NCBI GenBank assembly: GCA_021787475.1
Contig: JAJYLW010000001.1
Location: 62,001-126,000 of the forward strand
From: Actinomycetes bacterium
GTDB taxonomy: Bacteria; Actinomycetota; Thermoleophilia; BMS3ABIN01
DNA: 64,000 nt
Direction of reading: 5' to 3'
Below, in pieces: positions 36,316-46,086 of this stretch. The notes under the pieces are model-generated. The model saw only the letters and a list, made by a program, of their open reading frames with translations. It was not told where the DNA came from and searched no databases. Position 1 is the first letter of the stretch; each line of letters begins with the position of its first letter. Position numbers and translations under genes: made by a program.

Positions 36316-36939
36316 CTACTGCTTTCCGCCGGGCTGAAACCGTTCGACCAGACCCTGGACGAATTCTTCCATTTGCCGCAGCGAACCAATGTTCTCAAAA
36401 ACGATGTGCGCCCGGCTGCGTTTTTCCGTTTCCGGAAGCTGACGGGAAGAGCGCCGCTCAAAATCGGCGCCGCTCCGGCGGCCGGCGGCGCGGGCGCGGC
36501 GGACCGCAACGGGCGCGGTTATCAGGACTACCCCGTCAAAAAGGTCTTCCATGCCGGATTCAAACAGCAACGGCATCTCGACTGCCGCCAGCGGCGCGCT
36601 CGCGACACGAGGATCCTCGAACCAGCCGGCGATGCGGCTGCGCACCGGCGGAAACATGATCTCTTCCAGTGCCCGCAGCTTCGCCTCGTCGCCGAAAACG
36701 GCGGCAGCCAGCTGCCGGCGTCCTTCCTCTCCCGCCGCCGGCGGACCGATGCCGAGCCGCGCGGCCACCTGCTCCTTGACCTCGCTTTGCTCAAGCAGGC
36801 CGTGAACGATGCTGTCGGCGTCAAGGCAGGGGACGCCCCGGGCCACCAGCATCGACATGGCTGATGATTTGCCAGAGCCGATCCCGCCTGTAAGAGCGAG
36901 GCGGACAGGACCGCGATGTTGTTTTTTTGACAGGGTCAA
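36316..36939 (-). CDS. coaE: Dephospho-CoA kinase
   Basis: 207 residues. The P-loop LALTGGIGSGKSSAMSML, the LDADSIVHGLL CoA-binding block and PLLFESGMEDLFDGVVLITA are characteristic. It catalyses the last step of coenzyme A synthesis. The start is TTG 36939 with a GGGAGGG site upstream. Its stop TAG shows that the organism uses UAG as a normal terminator. It is followed after one base by the transglycosylase start. Confidence 0.93.
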   Translation of the reverse strand: MTLSKKQHRGPVRLALTGGIGSGKSSAMSMLVARGVPCLDADSIVHGLLEQSEVKEQVAARLGIGPPAAGEEGRRQLAAAVFGDEAKLRALEEIMFPPVRSRIAGWFEDPRVASAPLAAVEMPLLFESGMEDLFDGVVLITAPVAVRRARAAGRRSGADFERRSSRQLPETEKRSRAHIVFENIGSLRQMEEFVQGLVERFQPGGKQ

Positions 36940-37072
36940 TGCACTTTTCCCTCCTGGCCCTCCCCGAGGAGGTTTTCCAGACCGACTTTAAGCGAATCAG
37001 GCGGCGGTGCCAAGTGGGAAAAACGGCCTCGTCAAATTCCTTTGGATTAACCTCAGGCGAAGCAGCCCGCGG

Positions 37073-38506
37073 TCAGGCAGACTGCTTCAGCGTTTTAATC
37101 TTGTGGCGGCAGAGATTGACAAGCGAGCGGGGGTCAAATGCCTCCAGCTCCGTTTCCCAGGCTCCCGGTGGGTTTTTTGCGAAGCTGCGGCCGGCATTGC
37201 GATATTCGCGGATGGCGCACTTCGAGTTTCCGTTCTGCTCGAACAGGCTTGCCAGATGAAAATAGGCAAGGCTGAAGTCAGGATCAAGGTAAAGAGCGCG
37301 GCGGAAATCCTCAAGGGCCGCCGCCAGTTCGCCCCTTTTTTCGTGTGCAATCCCGAGCAGGAAATAAGCCTCTGCATCGGCGATGTCCCGGTCCAGACCC
37401 TGCTTGATCAAATTCGCCGCCTGCTCGAACTCGCCGGCGTCGATATGGCGCCTGGCCCTTTCCTTTACCTCTTCCGGCGGCGGGCCGGCGGGCCTGCATT
37501 CGTGCCTATGGGTCTCGCTCTCCCGCCGGCCGGGTAGCTCCGTGGGACCGGCTCTCCCGCTCAAGCGGCGGTCGCCGGGGCCGCGCCGGTCCCGCCGGAC
37601 CCCTGGCGGCAACCCGGCATTGCGCAGGCGCCGGTCCGGGATGAAGAGGCGCCCGTCTTCCTCACCGGCGCCAGGTTTCCGGTAAATGAATGTGCTTCCC
37701 ATCTCCACCAGGCCGTATTTGGTTGACATTTGCCAGAGAGTCTCGGAATGGCCGAGGAAAAGGTAGCCGCCTGAATTTATAATATCATAAAAATGCTCTA
37801 TGACAAATTTGGCCGTCTCACGGTTAAAATAAATGATGACATTACGGCAGAAAACGGCGTCACAGCCGGCGCGGCTCTCGACCGGCAACGGATCCCCAAC
37901 GAGGTTGTGGCGCTGAAACCGTACCAGCCGCCTGACATCGTCAATTACCCGAAAACCACCGTCTTCGGAATAAAAGTAGCGGCGCCGGTGCAGACGGTCA
38001 ACGCCGGTGATCTTGCGCTCCGGGTACCAGCCCCGGATTGCCTGGCTCAGCGCGGCTTCGTTCAAGTCGGTGGCAAGTACCCGGATGTCCCAGGAGTCAG
38101 CCCCGGGGAGCACATCGAGCAGGGTCATGGCGACCGAGTAGGGCTCCTCGCCGGTAGAGCAGCCGGCGCACCAGATGCGAAGCAGGCGCCGATCATCATT
38201 GCGCCGGGCCAGCTCCGGAATGACATATTGGCGCAGGGCGTCAAACTGGGGCTGGTTGCGAAAAAACTGCGTCTCCTGCACGGACAGGTACTCGACCAGC
38301 CGGCTCAACTCGTTGCCGCCGCCGGCGCCATTGATAAAATCATAATACTTGCCCAGATCGGGGGCGCCGACGATGCTGGCCCGGTGCGCCAGGCCGGACT
38401 TTAAAACCTCGGCTTTGTCAACTGAGAAATTAATGCCGCTGGCCTGCCTGATCATGCGACTGAAGCGGCCAAAATCCGCAGCAGTCAGTTCGTACCGGCT
38501 AGACAT
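37073..38506 (-). CDS. cheR: CheR-type methyltransferase with C-terminal TPR (WspC-like)
   Basis: 477 residues. The N-terminal helical domain and SAM-binding fold carry LSVQETQFFRNQPQFDAL, IWCAGCSTGEEPYSVAM and DAVFCRNVIIYFNRETAKF, the markers of receptor glutamate methyltransferases. After a Pro/Arg-rich linker come TPR units near 350-460 (DAEAYFLLGIAHEKRGELAA and FSLAYFHLASLFEQNGNSK). CheR-TPR proteins are typical of alternative chemosensory systems such as Wsp. It is the last gene of a six-gene cluster on the minus strand, and should methylate the receptor encoded at 43689. Confidence 0.93.
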   Translation of the reverse strand: MSSRYELTAADFGRFSRMIRQASGINFSVDKAEVLKSGLAHRASIVGAPDLGKYYDFINGAGGGNELSRLVEYLSVQETQFFRNQPQFDALRQYVIPELARRNDDRRLLRIWCAGCSTGEEPYSVAMTLLDVLPGADSWDIRVLATDLNEAALSQAIRGWYPERKITGVDRLHRRRYFYSEDGGFRVIDDVRRLVRFQRHNLVGDPLPVESRAGCDAVFCRNVIIYFNRETAKFVIEHFYDIINSGGYLFLGHSETLWQMSTKYGLVEMGSTFIYRKPGAGEEDGRLFIPDRRLRNAGLPPGVRRDRRGPGDRRLSGRAGPTELPGRRESETHRHECRPAGPPPEEVKERARRHIDAGEFEQAANLIKQGLDRDIADAEAYFLLGIAHEKRGELAAALEDFRRALYLDPDFSLAYFHLASLFEQNGNSKCAIREYRNAGRSFAKNPPGAWETELEAFDPRSLVNLCRHKIKTLKQSA

Positions 38507-38568
38507 GGGCGTCTCCGTCAGCGCCTGCCGGCAAACGAGGCGGCCACTCCGGCTTCTTTTTTGATGTG

Positions 38569-40077
38569 CTAGGCATCACCGGCGCTCACGACCCGGTTTT
38601 TGCCCGCCTTCTTCCCCTCATATAAAGCGGCGTCGGCCGCCTGCACAAGGCTGGCGCCGCCGGCCTTTTTTGACTGCGCCAAACCGGCCACACCCAGGCT
38701 CAGGGTGACAGCGCCGCCGCCGGGCAAATTAAAATCATGGGCCTCCACTGCCTCGCGGATGCGCTCGGCCACGTCAACCGCCTGCCCCACGCCGGTCTGG
38801 GGCAACAGCACCGCGATTTCTTCGCCGCCATAGCGGGCGACAATATCGATGTCCCTCACCTCGCGCGTGATCACTCCCGCCAGAGCGGTTAATACTTCAT
38901 CTCCCGTCTGATGCCCAAATGAATCGTTAACCATCTTGAATGAATCAATGTCGGCCATAATCAGGGACATGTCGCTGTCGTAACGGCCGGCGCGGTTGAA
39001 TTCCTGCTCCAGCAGTTCGTAAAAATGGCGATGATTGTAAAGATGTGTCAACCCGTCCGTGATGGCCAGGCGGCGCGCGCCTTCGTGGAGGCGGGCGTTG
39101 TCAACGAGCAGGCCGGCGGGGTTTTCGATGATCTTGAGCAGCCGTTGAGTCGATTCCAGAAATGCGTCTGTCCGGGGGCTGGTGAGGACGAGCACGGCAA
39201 TCGTCTCGGCGCGGGCCTTCAGCGGAATCACCAGCATCGATTTGATGCCGTCCAGCTCCGGACGCTCACCCTTCAGAAAAACAGGGTCTGCGTCAACCTC
39301 GACGGCCAACTGGTCCGCGCTTGCGCCCGGCCGCAGATACTGCGCCGCCGCCCCGGTTGCCTGCCGGCGCGCCTCCTCAAAATAGGAAGCCCCCACGGCG
39401 CAATGAACGTGGATGAAAAACCGCAGCTCGTTGGTCAGCGCAATCGCGCAGATATCGCAATCGGTCACCTTCGCAATCAGAGTCAGGACCGAATCAATCG
39501 TCACGGCGCAATCCTCGCTAAGAGTGTTCAGCTTGCTGATCTCGTTGATCAAGGTGGCCTCGTAAAGCTTCCGGTCCAGCAGGTCGTTTACGCGCGAGAG
39601 CACATCCACCTCCTGCTCACCCGGGGCAGGCCGGTTGGGCATCGGGCAACGCGGCCCCGCCCCCCCTGCGTCCGGACCGCTTTTTTCGAGCAGATCGTGA
39701 ACCGCGTCGGCAAGGCCGGCCAGTTGGAAGTCTTTGGCAACGTAGAGGTCGGCGCCGGTTTTCAGCCCCCAGAATTTGTCAGTCTCCTGCGTCTTGCTTG
39801 TCAGCATGATGACGGGGATATGCGCGGTGCGGTAATCATCCCTGAGCAGGCGGCAGACCTGGTAACCGTTCATTTTTGGCATCTCGATATCGAGCACTAC
39901 CAGATCCGGGTTCTCCTGAAATGCCCGCCCGGCCGCTTCAATGCCGTCGCCGGCAATGATGACGTCAAAGCCTTCGCGACCCAAGACTGTCATGATTATC
40001 CGCTGCTGGGTGGGGCTGTCTTCCGCAACCAGGATGCGGTAGGGATTCTTCTTTTGTTCCAGTGAAGCAACTTGCAT
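38569..40077 (-). CDS. REC-GAF-GGDEF diguanylate cyclase response regulator (WspR-like output)
   Basis: 502 residues. The receiver has ILVAEDSPTQQRI and the phospho-Asp in LVVLDIEMPKMNGY. A GAF-like sensor is near 170-330. The C-terminal GGDEF domain has active site RYGGEEIAVLL and, exactly five residues before it, an RxxD inhibitory site (RDID). It should make c-di-GMP when phosphorylated by the CheA at 41258. It lies between cheR and cheB, with 20 bp to cheB. The cluster has no stand-alone CheY, so this is probably the system output instead of flagellar control. Confidence 0.93.
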   Translation of the reverse strand: MQVASLEQKKNPYRILVAEDSPTQQRIIMTVLGREGFDVIIAGDGIEAAGRAFQENPDLVVLDIEMPKMNGYQVCRLLRDDYRTAHIPVIMLTSKTQETDKFWGLKTGADLYVAKDFQLAGLADAVHDLLEKSGPDAGGAGPRCPMPNRPAPGEQEVDVLSRVNDLLDRKLYEATLINEISKLNTLSEDCAVTIDSVLTLIAKVTDCDICAIALTNELRFFIHVHCAVGASYFEEARRQATGAAAQYLRPGASADQLAVEVDADPVFLKGERPELDGIKSMLVIPLKARAETIAVLVLTSPRTDAFLESTQRLLKIIENPAGLLVDNARLHEGARRLAITDGLTHLYNHRHFYELLEQEFNRAGRYDSDMSLIMADIDSFKMVNDSFGHQTGDEVLTALAGVITREVRDIDIVARYGGEEIAVLLPQTGVGQAVDVAERIREAVEAHDFNLPGGGAVTLSLGVAGLAQSKKAGGASLVQAADAALYEGKKAGKNRVVSAGDA

Positions 40078-40096
40078 ATCAGGGGTAAAGTATTTT

Positions 40097-41254
40097 TTAC
40101 CCTCCCTCTGAGCCTATCCCAAAGGGAGGCGGAGACATTATTTCCCCGCCAGAGAGGGGCGGAAATGAATCCTTCCCTCCCTGAAAAAAATATCCGCAAA
40201 TGGCGGAGCCAATTTCCGGCAGGGGCACGACTTCCTCCACCACGCCAAGCTTGATGGCCTCCTTTGCCATGCCAAAGATGACAGATGTCTGCTCATCCTG
40301 GGCCAGCGTGTGGCCGCCGCTCTCAAAGATGGCCCGCATGCCGCGGGCGCCGTCGTTGCCCATCCCGGTGAGAATCAGGCCAAGTGCGCCCCGGCCGTAT
40401 GCCCTGGCCACCGACTCCATCAGCACATCCGCCGAAGGTTTGTGCGGGCCGGGGGCATCCTTGTCAACCAGCGCGATCCGCTGCTCTATCGTAACCGTCA
40501 TATGAATGGAATCAGGCGCAATGATCACCTCGCCGGGCCGGATGGAATCGCCATTCTCGCCTTTTTTCACTTTCAGGCGGCAGCTGCCGTTCAGCCACTC
40601 AACCAGCCCATCCGTAAAGCCCTCGGCAATATGCTGCACGGCGACGATGCCGGCCGGCAGTTCCGGCGGCAGCGAGGCGAGGATCATCTGCAGGGCCTGC
40701 GGCCCGCCGGTGGACGAGCCGATCGCCACCAGCTTGACCCTGACGGAGCCAGGCACCGGCAAAGGTTCACCCGGCCGCCTTGTCAAACTGGCCCGCGGAT
40801 GGGTGATTACCTGCACGCGGGAAAGCTGTTTTACCTTGTTTCGAATACTAGCCGCAGCCGCGTCAAACTCTTCCACAGAACCGGCGGCCGGCTTGCAGAT
40901 CACATCGACAGCGCCCGCCCCCAGCGCCCGGGCAACATTGGCCGAACCGGCCTTTGACACCACCGAGCTGACAACCAGGATGGGAACTGGTGTGTAAGCC
41001 ATGATCTGCTCAATGGCGGTGATGCCGTCCATAACCGGCATCTCGACGTCCATTGTCACCAGGTCGGGCTTCAGCCGCGCCGCCTCGCGGACGGCCTCGC
41101 GTCCGTTGGCCGCCACGCCGACCACGGTGATTCCGGGGTCCGCCTCCAGCACGCGCCTGAGCATTAGCCGGACTGTGGCCGAATCATCGGCCACCAGCAC
41201 CCGGACGGCTGCCGCCATTTTTGCCGCCCCAGCCGTAGTTACGCCTGCATCCAT
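40097..41254 (-). CDS. cheB: CheB methylesterase/glutamine deamidase response regulator
   Basis: 385 residues with an N-terminal receiver (VLVADDSATVRLMLRRVL, phospho-Asp in MDVEMPVMDGI). The C-terminal esterase has its catalytic Ser in AIGSSTGGPQAL, His in VQHIAEGFTDGL and Asp in ILTGMGNDGARGM. It removes methyl groups from chemoreceptors for adaptation. It starts 3 bp after the CheA stop, so translation is coupled. Several upstream in-frame residues (MDAGVTTAGAAKMAAAVR) leave the exact start slightly uncertain. Confidence 0.95.
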   Translation of the reverse strand: MDAGVTTAGAAKMAAAVRVLVADDSATVRLMLRRVLEADPGITVVGVAANGREAVREAARLKPDLVTMDVEMPVMDGITAIEQIMAYTPVPILVVSSVVSKAGSANVARALGAGAVDVICKPAAGSVEEFDAAAASIRNKVKQLSRVQVITHPRASLTRRPGEPLPVPGSVRVKLVAIGSSTGGPQALQMILASLPPELPAGIVAVQHIAEGFTDGLVEWLNGSCRLKVKKGENGDSIRPGEVIIAPDSIHMTVTIEQRIALVDKDAPGPHKPSADVLMESVARAYGRGALGLILTGMGNDGARGMRAIFESGGHTLAQDEQTSVIFGMAKEAIKLGVVEEVVPLPEIGSAICGYFFQGGKDSFPPLSGGEIMSPPPFGIGSEGG

Positions 41255-41257
41255 ATC

Positions 41258-43624
41258 TCAGGCAACAAGGCGTTTGACGGTATCAAGGAGGTTCTGCTGA
41301 TCGAAACTTCCTTTTGCCACGTAAGCGTTTGCGCCGGCTTCAACGCCGCGGCGTCTGTCTTCATCGCTGTGCCTGGAAGTGACCATAACAATCGGGATGT
41401 CCATGGTTTCATTATTCCGGCGAATCGCCGCGGTGAGGCTGACCCCATCCATGCCGGGCATTTCCACATCGGTGACTATGCAGTCCACCGGCCGCTCAAG
41501 CAGGCGCGCCAGGGCGTCATTTCCGTCTACGGCGGTCCTCACCTCAAATCCGGCCATCTCGAGAATGTTCCGCTCCAGCTCGCGCACCACCAGCGAGTCC
41601 TCCACCACCAGCACTGCTGGCCTGGCCGCGGAGACGTCCGCCCCGGTTTCCCGCTCCGCCGGTCGGGGGCCCTGCTTGCCGTCCTTGACGTCCCGCACCA
41701 TCGCGCTCGCGTTTAAAACCAGCACCGCCTCGCCGTCACCCATTATCGTCACCCCCGCCACATACGGCATCCGGGGCAGGAACCCGCCCAGCGGCTTGAC
41801 CACGATCTCCTGCTGCCCGACCAGTTTTTCCACTTCGAAACCAAGGAGGAAGCCTTCGGCCGCCGCCACAACAACCTGAATCCTGCCGCCGCTGCGGGCG
41901 GCCGTCTCGCCTCCAAGAAACTGCGTCAGATCGACAAGGGGTATGGCGCTCCCCCGAAGCAGAAAACCGGGATGATTGCCGAGAGACTGCAGGTCCTGCT
42001 CCCGGACGGCCACCAGTTCCTGGATTGACGCCAACGGGAGGATAAAACGGCGCCCCCCGGTCTCCACCAGCATGCCGTCGATCACCGCCAGCGTCACCGG
42101 CAATGATACCAGAAAGCGGGCGCCTGCTCCAGGCGCCGACTCAACCAGCACCGATCCTTCTATCTCCTCAATGTTATTCTTGACCACGTCCAGGCCGACA
42201 CCGCGGCCGGAAAGCGTCGTCACCGATTCGGCAGTGGAAAAACCCGGACGAAAGATAAGCCTGAGCGCATCCTCGGAGCTTATCTCCCGCCCCCGCTCCA
42301 ACAGTCCCTTCCGCACGGCAGTCGCCTTGATCTTTTCCGGGTTGATGCCGGCGCCGTCATCGGCAATCTCGATCTCGACCCTGTCGCCGCGCTGGGCGGC
42401 GCTTAAGCGGATCAGCCCCTGCTCGGGCTTGCCTTGCGCCGCCCTGTCAACCGGTAGCTCAATGCCATGGTCGACCGAGTTGCGGATGATATGCATGAGC
42501 GGATCGGCTATTTGCTCCAGGATGCGCTTGTCCATCTCCGTTTTTTCGCCGGCGATCTCCAGGCTCACTTTTTTGCCGCAGGCGCCGGCCGCATCGCGCA
42601 CAACCCGCGGGTAAATGGCGAAAATCGAGGAAAGCGGCAGCATGCGCACGCGCATCGCCCGCTCCTGAAGGTCGTCGAGCGCAACACGGCGCGCAACCGT
42701 ATTTTCCTTCAGGCCGGCTGCGGCCGCCCCCAGCCGGGTCACGGCCGCATCAAACTCACTCTCGATCCTGTTAACCTGTTGCCTGATTTGATCAGGCGGC
42801 TGCCCGCCGGCGGCGCTTTTTTTGGCAAGCCGGCGGGAGAGCGCGGCAAATGCGCTCTGAAGCTCAGCCGTCTGCTTGTAGATGCCGCTAAATTCCCGCG
42901 ACCGGTCTTCAGCGCCCGCTTGATTGACAAGAATCTCTCCCATCCGGTTGAGGAGGTTATCAAGTTTGTTGATGCTAACACGGATGGTGGACTCTGACTG
43001 GGTGGCCGGCGCGGCTGCCTTGGCGACCTGCAGCCCGGCCAGCGCTTTTGCGGTTCCGGATTCCGGGGGCGGTGGTGCTGCGCCGGTCCCGGCGACCATC
43101 AGCTCCGGACGGCCAAGGGCGCGCCGACGGCCCTCTTCTGCGTCCGGCTTCGGTGCAGCGGCCGCTTCATCTTTCTTTTGCACCTCGCCGTCCTCCTTAC
43201 CGGCGGCTGCCACCGCCGGGTTGCCTCCCGGAGCGGCGCCAATCTCGGTGAGGCGGCCGAGCAATCCCGATACGTCGGCGGAGGCGGCGGGAGCGTTGAG
43301 ACCCTCTCCCGGGAGCAGTTCTTCAATCCGGTCGAGCGACTCCAGGAGAAGATCGGCTACTTCGCCGCCCATCTGCACCTGTCCCTTCTGAACCGTCTCG
43401 AGAATACTCTCGACGCGATGAGCCAGCTCCCGGATCGCCTCCAGGCCCATCATTCCGGCGGAGCCTTTCAGCGTATGCGCCTCGCGAAACAGCTTCTTTA
43501 AAAGCTCCTGGTTTCCGGGCGCCGCCTCGAGCGCCATCAGGCCGCTGCTGAGCGTCTGCAATCGCTCCAGCGCCTCGGCTCTGAAGGTCTGAATGAACTC
43601 ATTGTCATCCGTCCAGCTGTTCAT
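41258..43624 (-). CDS. cheA: Hybrid CheA histidine kinase with C-terminal receiver (WspE-like)
   Basis: 788 residues. The Hpt domain has the phospho-His in REAHTLKGSAGMMG near residue 49. A long Ala/Pro/Glu-rich linker replaces a visible P2 domain. The dimerisation helices, the ATPase (HIIRNSVDHGIE, IADDGAGI, GRGVGLDVV), a CheW-like regulatory domain and a C-terminal receiver (VVEDSLVVRELE, phospho-Asp in CIVTDVEMPGMDG) follow. The fused receiver is usual in Wsp and other non-flagellar pathways. It is flanked by the receptor gene upstream and cheB downstream. Confidence 0.95.
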   Translation of the reverse strand: MNSWTDDNEFIQTFRAEALERLQTLSSGLMALEAAPGNQELLKKLFREAHTLKGSAGMMGLEAIRELAHRVESILETVQKGQVQMGGEVADLLLESLDRIEELLPGEGLNAPAASADVSGLLGRLTEIGAAPGGNPAVAAAGKEDGEVQKKDEAAAAPKPDAEEGRRRALGRPELMVAGTGAAPPPPESGTAKALAGLQVAKAAAPATQSESTIRVSINKLDNLLNRMGEILVNQAGAEDRSREFSGIYKQTAELQSAFAALSRRLAKKSAAGGQPPDQIRQQVNRIESEFDAAVTRLGAAAAGLKENTVARRVALDDLQERAMRVRMLPLSSIFAIYPRVVRDAAGACGKKVSLEIAGEKTEMDKRILEQIADPLMHIIRNSVDHGIELPVDRAAQGKPEQGLIRLSAAQRGDRVEIEIADDGAGINPEKIKATAVRKGLLERGREISSEDALRLIFRPGFSTAESVTTLSGRGVGLDVVKNNIEEIEGSVLVESAPGAGARFLVSLPVTLAVIDGMLVETGGRRFILPLASIQELVAVREQDLQSLGNHPGFLLRGSAIPLVDLTQFLGGETAARSGGRIQVVVAAAEGFLLGFEVEKLVGQQEIVVKPLGGFLPRMPYVAGVTIMGDGEAVLVLNASAMVRDVKDGKQGPRPAERETGADVSAARPAVLVVEDSLVVRELERNILEMAGFEVRTAVDGNDALARLLERPVDCIVTDVEMPGMDGVSLTAAIRRNNETMDIPIVMVTSRHSDEDRRRGVEAGANAYVAKGSFDQQNLLDTVKRLVA

Positions 43625-43688
43625 AGTTTAAAAAACGGCATCCGTCAGCAATTCAGCCGGCGCACCGGGGCTGCCCGCCCCCCCGCCG

Positions 43689-45353
43689 CTATTCAAGCCT
43701 GAATTCGGCGATGGCTTCCCGCAGCTCGGCCGCATATTTGCTCAGGCGCTCCGTCGCTTCCTGGGTCTGCCTGGCACTGGCGGCCTGCTGGCGGCTGGCG
43801 TCGGAGATGTTTGTCATCGCCACCACTACCTGCTCGCTGGCGCTCTTCTGCTGCTGGGTCGCCACCGATATCTCCTTGGCGGCAGCGGTATTGTCGGCGA
43901 CCACTGACATGATGCTTTCCAGCGAGCGGCCGGCGTTACCGGCCAGCTCGACGCCCTGCTCCACTTCCTTGGCGCTCTCTTCGGTCGCCATGATCGTGCT
44001 GTTTGTTTCCGCCTGAATTTCATTAATGAGCGCTTTGATCTTGTCGGTGGCGCCCACGCTTTCTTCCGCCAGACGCCGGATCTCGCTCGCCACCACGGCA
44101 AAGCCGCGGCCCTGCTCGCCGGCGCGCGCCGCTTCGACGGCTGCGTTTAGCGCCAGCAGGTTGGTCTGGTCGGCAATGTTGTTGATAATCTCCAGGATTG
44201 TGCCAATATGCTGGGACTTCTCGCCCAGGGCGAGCGTTTTTTCCGCTACCTTGCCGACCTTTTCGTTGATCGTTTGCATGCCTTCAATGGTAGCCGTCAC
44301 GGCGGCTTGCCCCTCGCCGGCGTGCGCCAGCGTCTCTTCAGCCACGCGCGCTACCGACTCTGCTGTTTCCGCTATCTGCTTGGCCGTGCCGGCAAGCTCT
44401 TCGATTGTCGCCGTTGTCTCGGTCACAGCCGCCGCCTGTTCCGAAGAGGCACTCACTTGCTGTTCGATGGCCGCCCGGATCTCGCCCGATGCGACCGCGG
44501 TCCGCTCCCCCATCTCCTTGATCTTGGCGCTCAGGTTGCCCAGTCCATCCGTCATCTCGTTGAAGCTCCCCGCCAGGATTCCCAGCTCATCGCCCGACTT
44601 AAGCTCGACGCGTTGGGTAAGATCGCCAGCGGCGATCCTGCCGATAGCGGCGACAACGTTTTTCAGCGGCCTGGTGATCGCAACCCGGAGCGTCACGATC
44701 AGGCTGATGACCACGAATGCCAGCGTTCCCAGCAGGAACAGAATTATCTGGAGTTTGGTAGAAGATATGCTGCCATCCACCTGCTGCATTGAGGTTGAAA
44801 CGATCACGGCGCCGCGCATGCTGTTGCTGCTACCGTGGCAACCCTGGCAGGCGGTTTCGTTAGGGAGAGGGTGAATCTCGGTTAACACGCGGCCGCTCGC
44901 GCTCCCCTCGTAATAAACGGCCGGCTCGCCGGTGGTTAGCGCCTGGTTCAGCTTCTGCGCCATCAGGCCGGTGACATGGCCCGAGCCGCTGAAGACTTCG
45001 GAGCCGTCAGTCCTGACGATCATGACCCGGTTCAGATCGCCGATGCCATTCAAATCCTGAAGCGCCTTGACAGTAAAATCCGGCTTCCCAGCCAGCATGC
45101 TTGTCTTGATGCCGTTGGCAATCAGTTGACTGGCGACGTGATTGTTGTTTTCTTGCTGCGCAATCAGGTTATCTTGTTCCTGCCTGATATTTATGACGGC
45201 GAAGGCGCTTAACCCCAGCACCAACAATAAAGTCACCAGCCCCAGAATCTTGGCCTCCACGCTTCTCCTGAAAATATTCCTGATCCCGTTACCGCTGTCG
45301 GCTCTGCCGAGATTGCCTCTGCCAAGCGGCGGCGCGCTGCTTTCAATTGCCAT
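43689..45353 (-). CDS. Methyl-accepting chemoreceptor with periplasmic haem c-type motif
   Basis: 554 residues. Membrane helix 1 ([16 protein letters not shown]) and helix 2 ([18 protein letters not shown]) bracket an extracytoplasmic domain of about 150 residues of DUF3365-like style. It holds one CxxCH motif (CQGCH near 171), consistent with covalent haem. A HAMP domain and a long signalling coiled coil with the conserved tip ([20 protein letters not shown]) follow. A bound haem would let the receptor read redox state or a gas such as NO or O2. Its start overlaps the end of cheW. CcdA and TlpA at 0.5-2 kb could supply haem attachment capacity. Confidence 0.9.
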   Translation of the reverse strand: MAIESSAPPLGRGNLGRADSGNGIRNIFRRSVEAKILGLVTLLLVLGLSAFAVINIRQEQDNLIAQQENNNHVASQLIANGIKTSMLAGKPDFTVKALQDLNGIGDLNRVMIVRTDGSEVFSGSGHVTGLMAQKLNQALTTGEPAVYYEGSASGRVLTEIHPLPNETACQGCHGSSNSMRGAVIVSTSMQQVDGSISSTKLQIILFLLGTLAFVVISLIVTLRVAITRPLKNVVAAIGRIAAGDLTQRVELKSGDELGILAGSFNEMTDGLGNLSAKIKEMGERTAVASGEIRAAIEQQVSASSEQAAAVTETTATIEELAGTAKQIAETAESVARVAEETLAHAGEGQAAVTATIEGMQTINEKVGKVAEKTLALGEKSQHIGTILEIINNIADQTNLLALNAAVEAARAGEQGRGFAVVASEIRRLAEESVGATDKIKALINEIQAETNSTIMATEESAKEVEQGVELAGNAGRSLESIMSVVADNTAAAKEISVATQQQKSASEQVVVAMTNISDASRQQAASARQTQEATERLSKYAAELREAIAEFRLE

Positions 45354-45912
45354 TTTTGCCCCCCGGTTGAAGACTTTGGCCCTGACCTGAATTATTGCTC
45401 ATCACGCTTGTGAAACGGGCTTTTTCAACAAGTTTGTCGATATCAAGAACTCCCGCCAGCTTCCCTTTCAAGCCGACCTGGGCAACAATGATCTCACGCA
45501 ACCGCTCATTCAACGTCCGCAAAGACTGCTCCAGTGAAGTGGCGGGCGGATTTTCGACGCCTGTCACTTCTTCAACCAGGAGCCCCAGCGTCGCGGCCGA
45601 AGCTTCGACTACCACGATTCTGTCTTGCGGCCCGATCTGAAGAGGCGGATGATCGAGCAGCACTGCCATATCAGCCACTGCCAGAATCGATCCGCGCAAG
45701 TTAATCAGGCCGCGGATGTACGGCGGCGACCCCGGCAGCCAGGTCATCCGAGGCACCCTGATAACCTCTTGCACTTTGTCAATCTCCACAGCGAAACATT
45801 CACCGCAAATAAGCATGACAATCAAGGAGGCCGACTCCAGGGCTTGTCCCGTCAGCGCGGCCAAATCTGCTTCCGGCGGCTCCGGTTCAGTTTTTTTGTT
45901 CAGCGCTTCCAT
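45343..45912 (-). CDS. cheW: CheW-type coupling protein
   Basis: 189 residues. The CheW double beta-barrel is evident from [39 protein letters not shown] and [15 protein letters not shown]. The ends are low-complexity (acidic N-terminus, Gln/Gly/Asn C-terminus). It links the receptor to the CheA. It is the first gene of the cluster and overlaps the receptor gene by 11 bp. The 174-bp upstream region also holds the rpsA terminator, so the cluster promoter should lie between 45913 and about 46026. Confidence 0.92.
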   Translation of the reverse strand: MEALNKKTEPEPPEADLAALTGQALESASLIVMLICGECFAVEIDKVQEVIRVPRMTWLPGSPPYIRGLINLRGSILAVADMAVLLDHPPLQIGPQDRIVVVEASAATLGLLVEEVTGVENPPATSLEQSLRTLNERLREIIVAQVGLKGKLAGVLDIDKLVEKARFTSVMSNNSGQGQSLQPGGKNGN

Positions 45913-46026
45913 ACGGACAACGTTTGTAATAATACTCCCGATTGCTGATAGATCGGCGGCAAACGATTTTTGCTTAAGCGGATGGTGGAAGTAGATGGCG
46001 ACGGGAAAGGCTCAGCTCTCGGTCAC

Positions 46027-46056
46027 AAAAAAAGCGCCCCGCCGCAGGCGGAGCGC
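46027..46056 (-). terminator. Rho-independent terminator of rpsA
   Basis: Read on the minus strand, a 10-bp GC-rich stem (GCGCTCCGCC with one G-T pair) with a 3-nt loop is followed by seven T. It ends about 30 bp after the rpsA stop and separates rpsA from the chemosensory cluster. Confidence 0.9.
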
Positions 46057-46086
46057 ATCATTCTCACATTGACTTTAAGAAACTTA

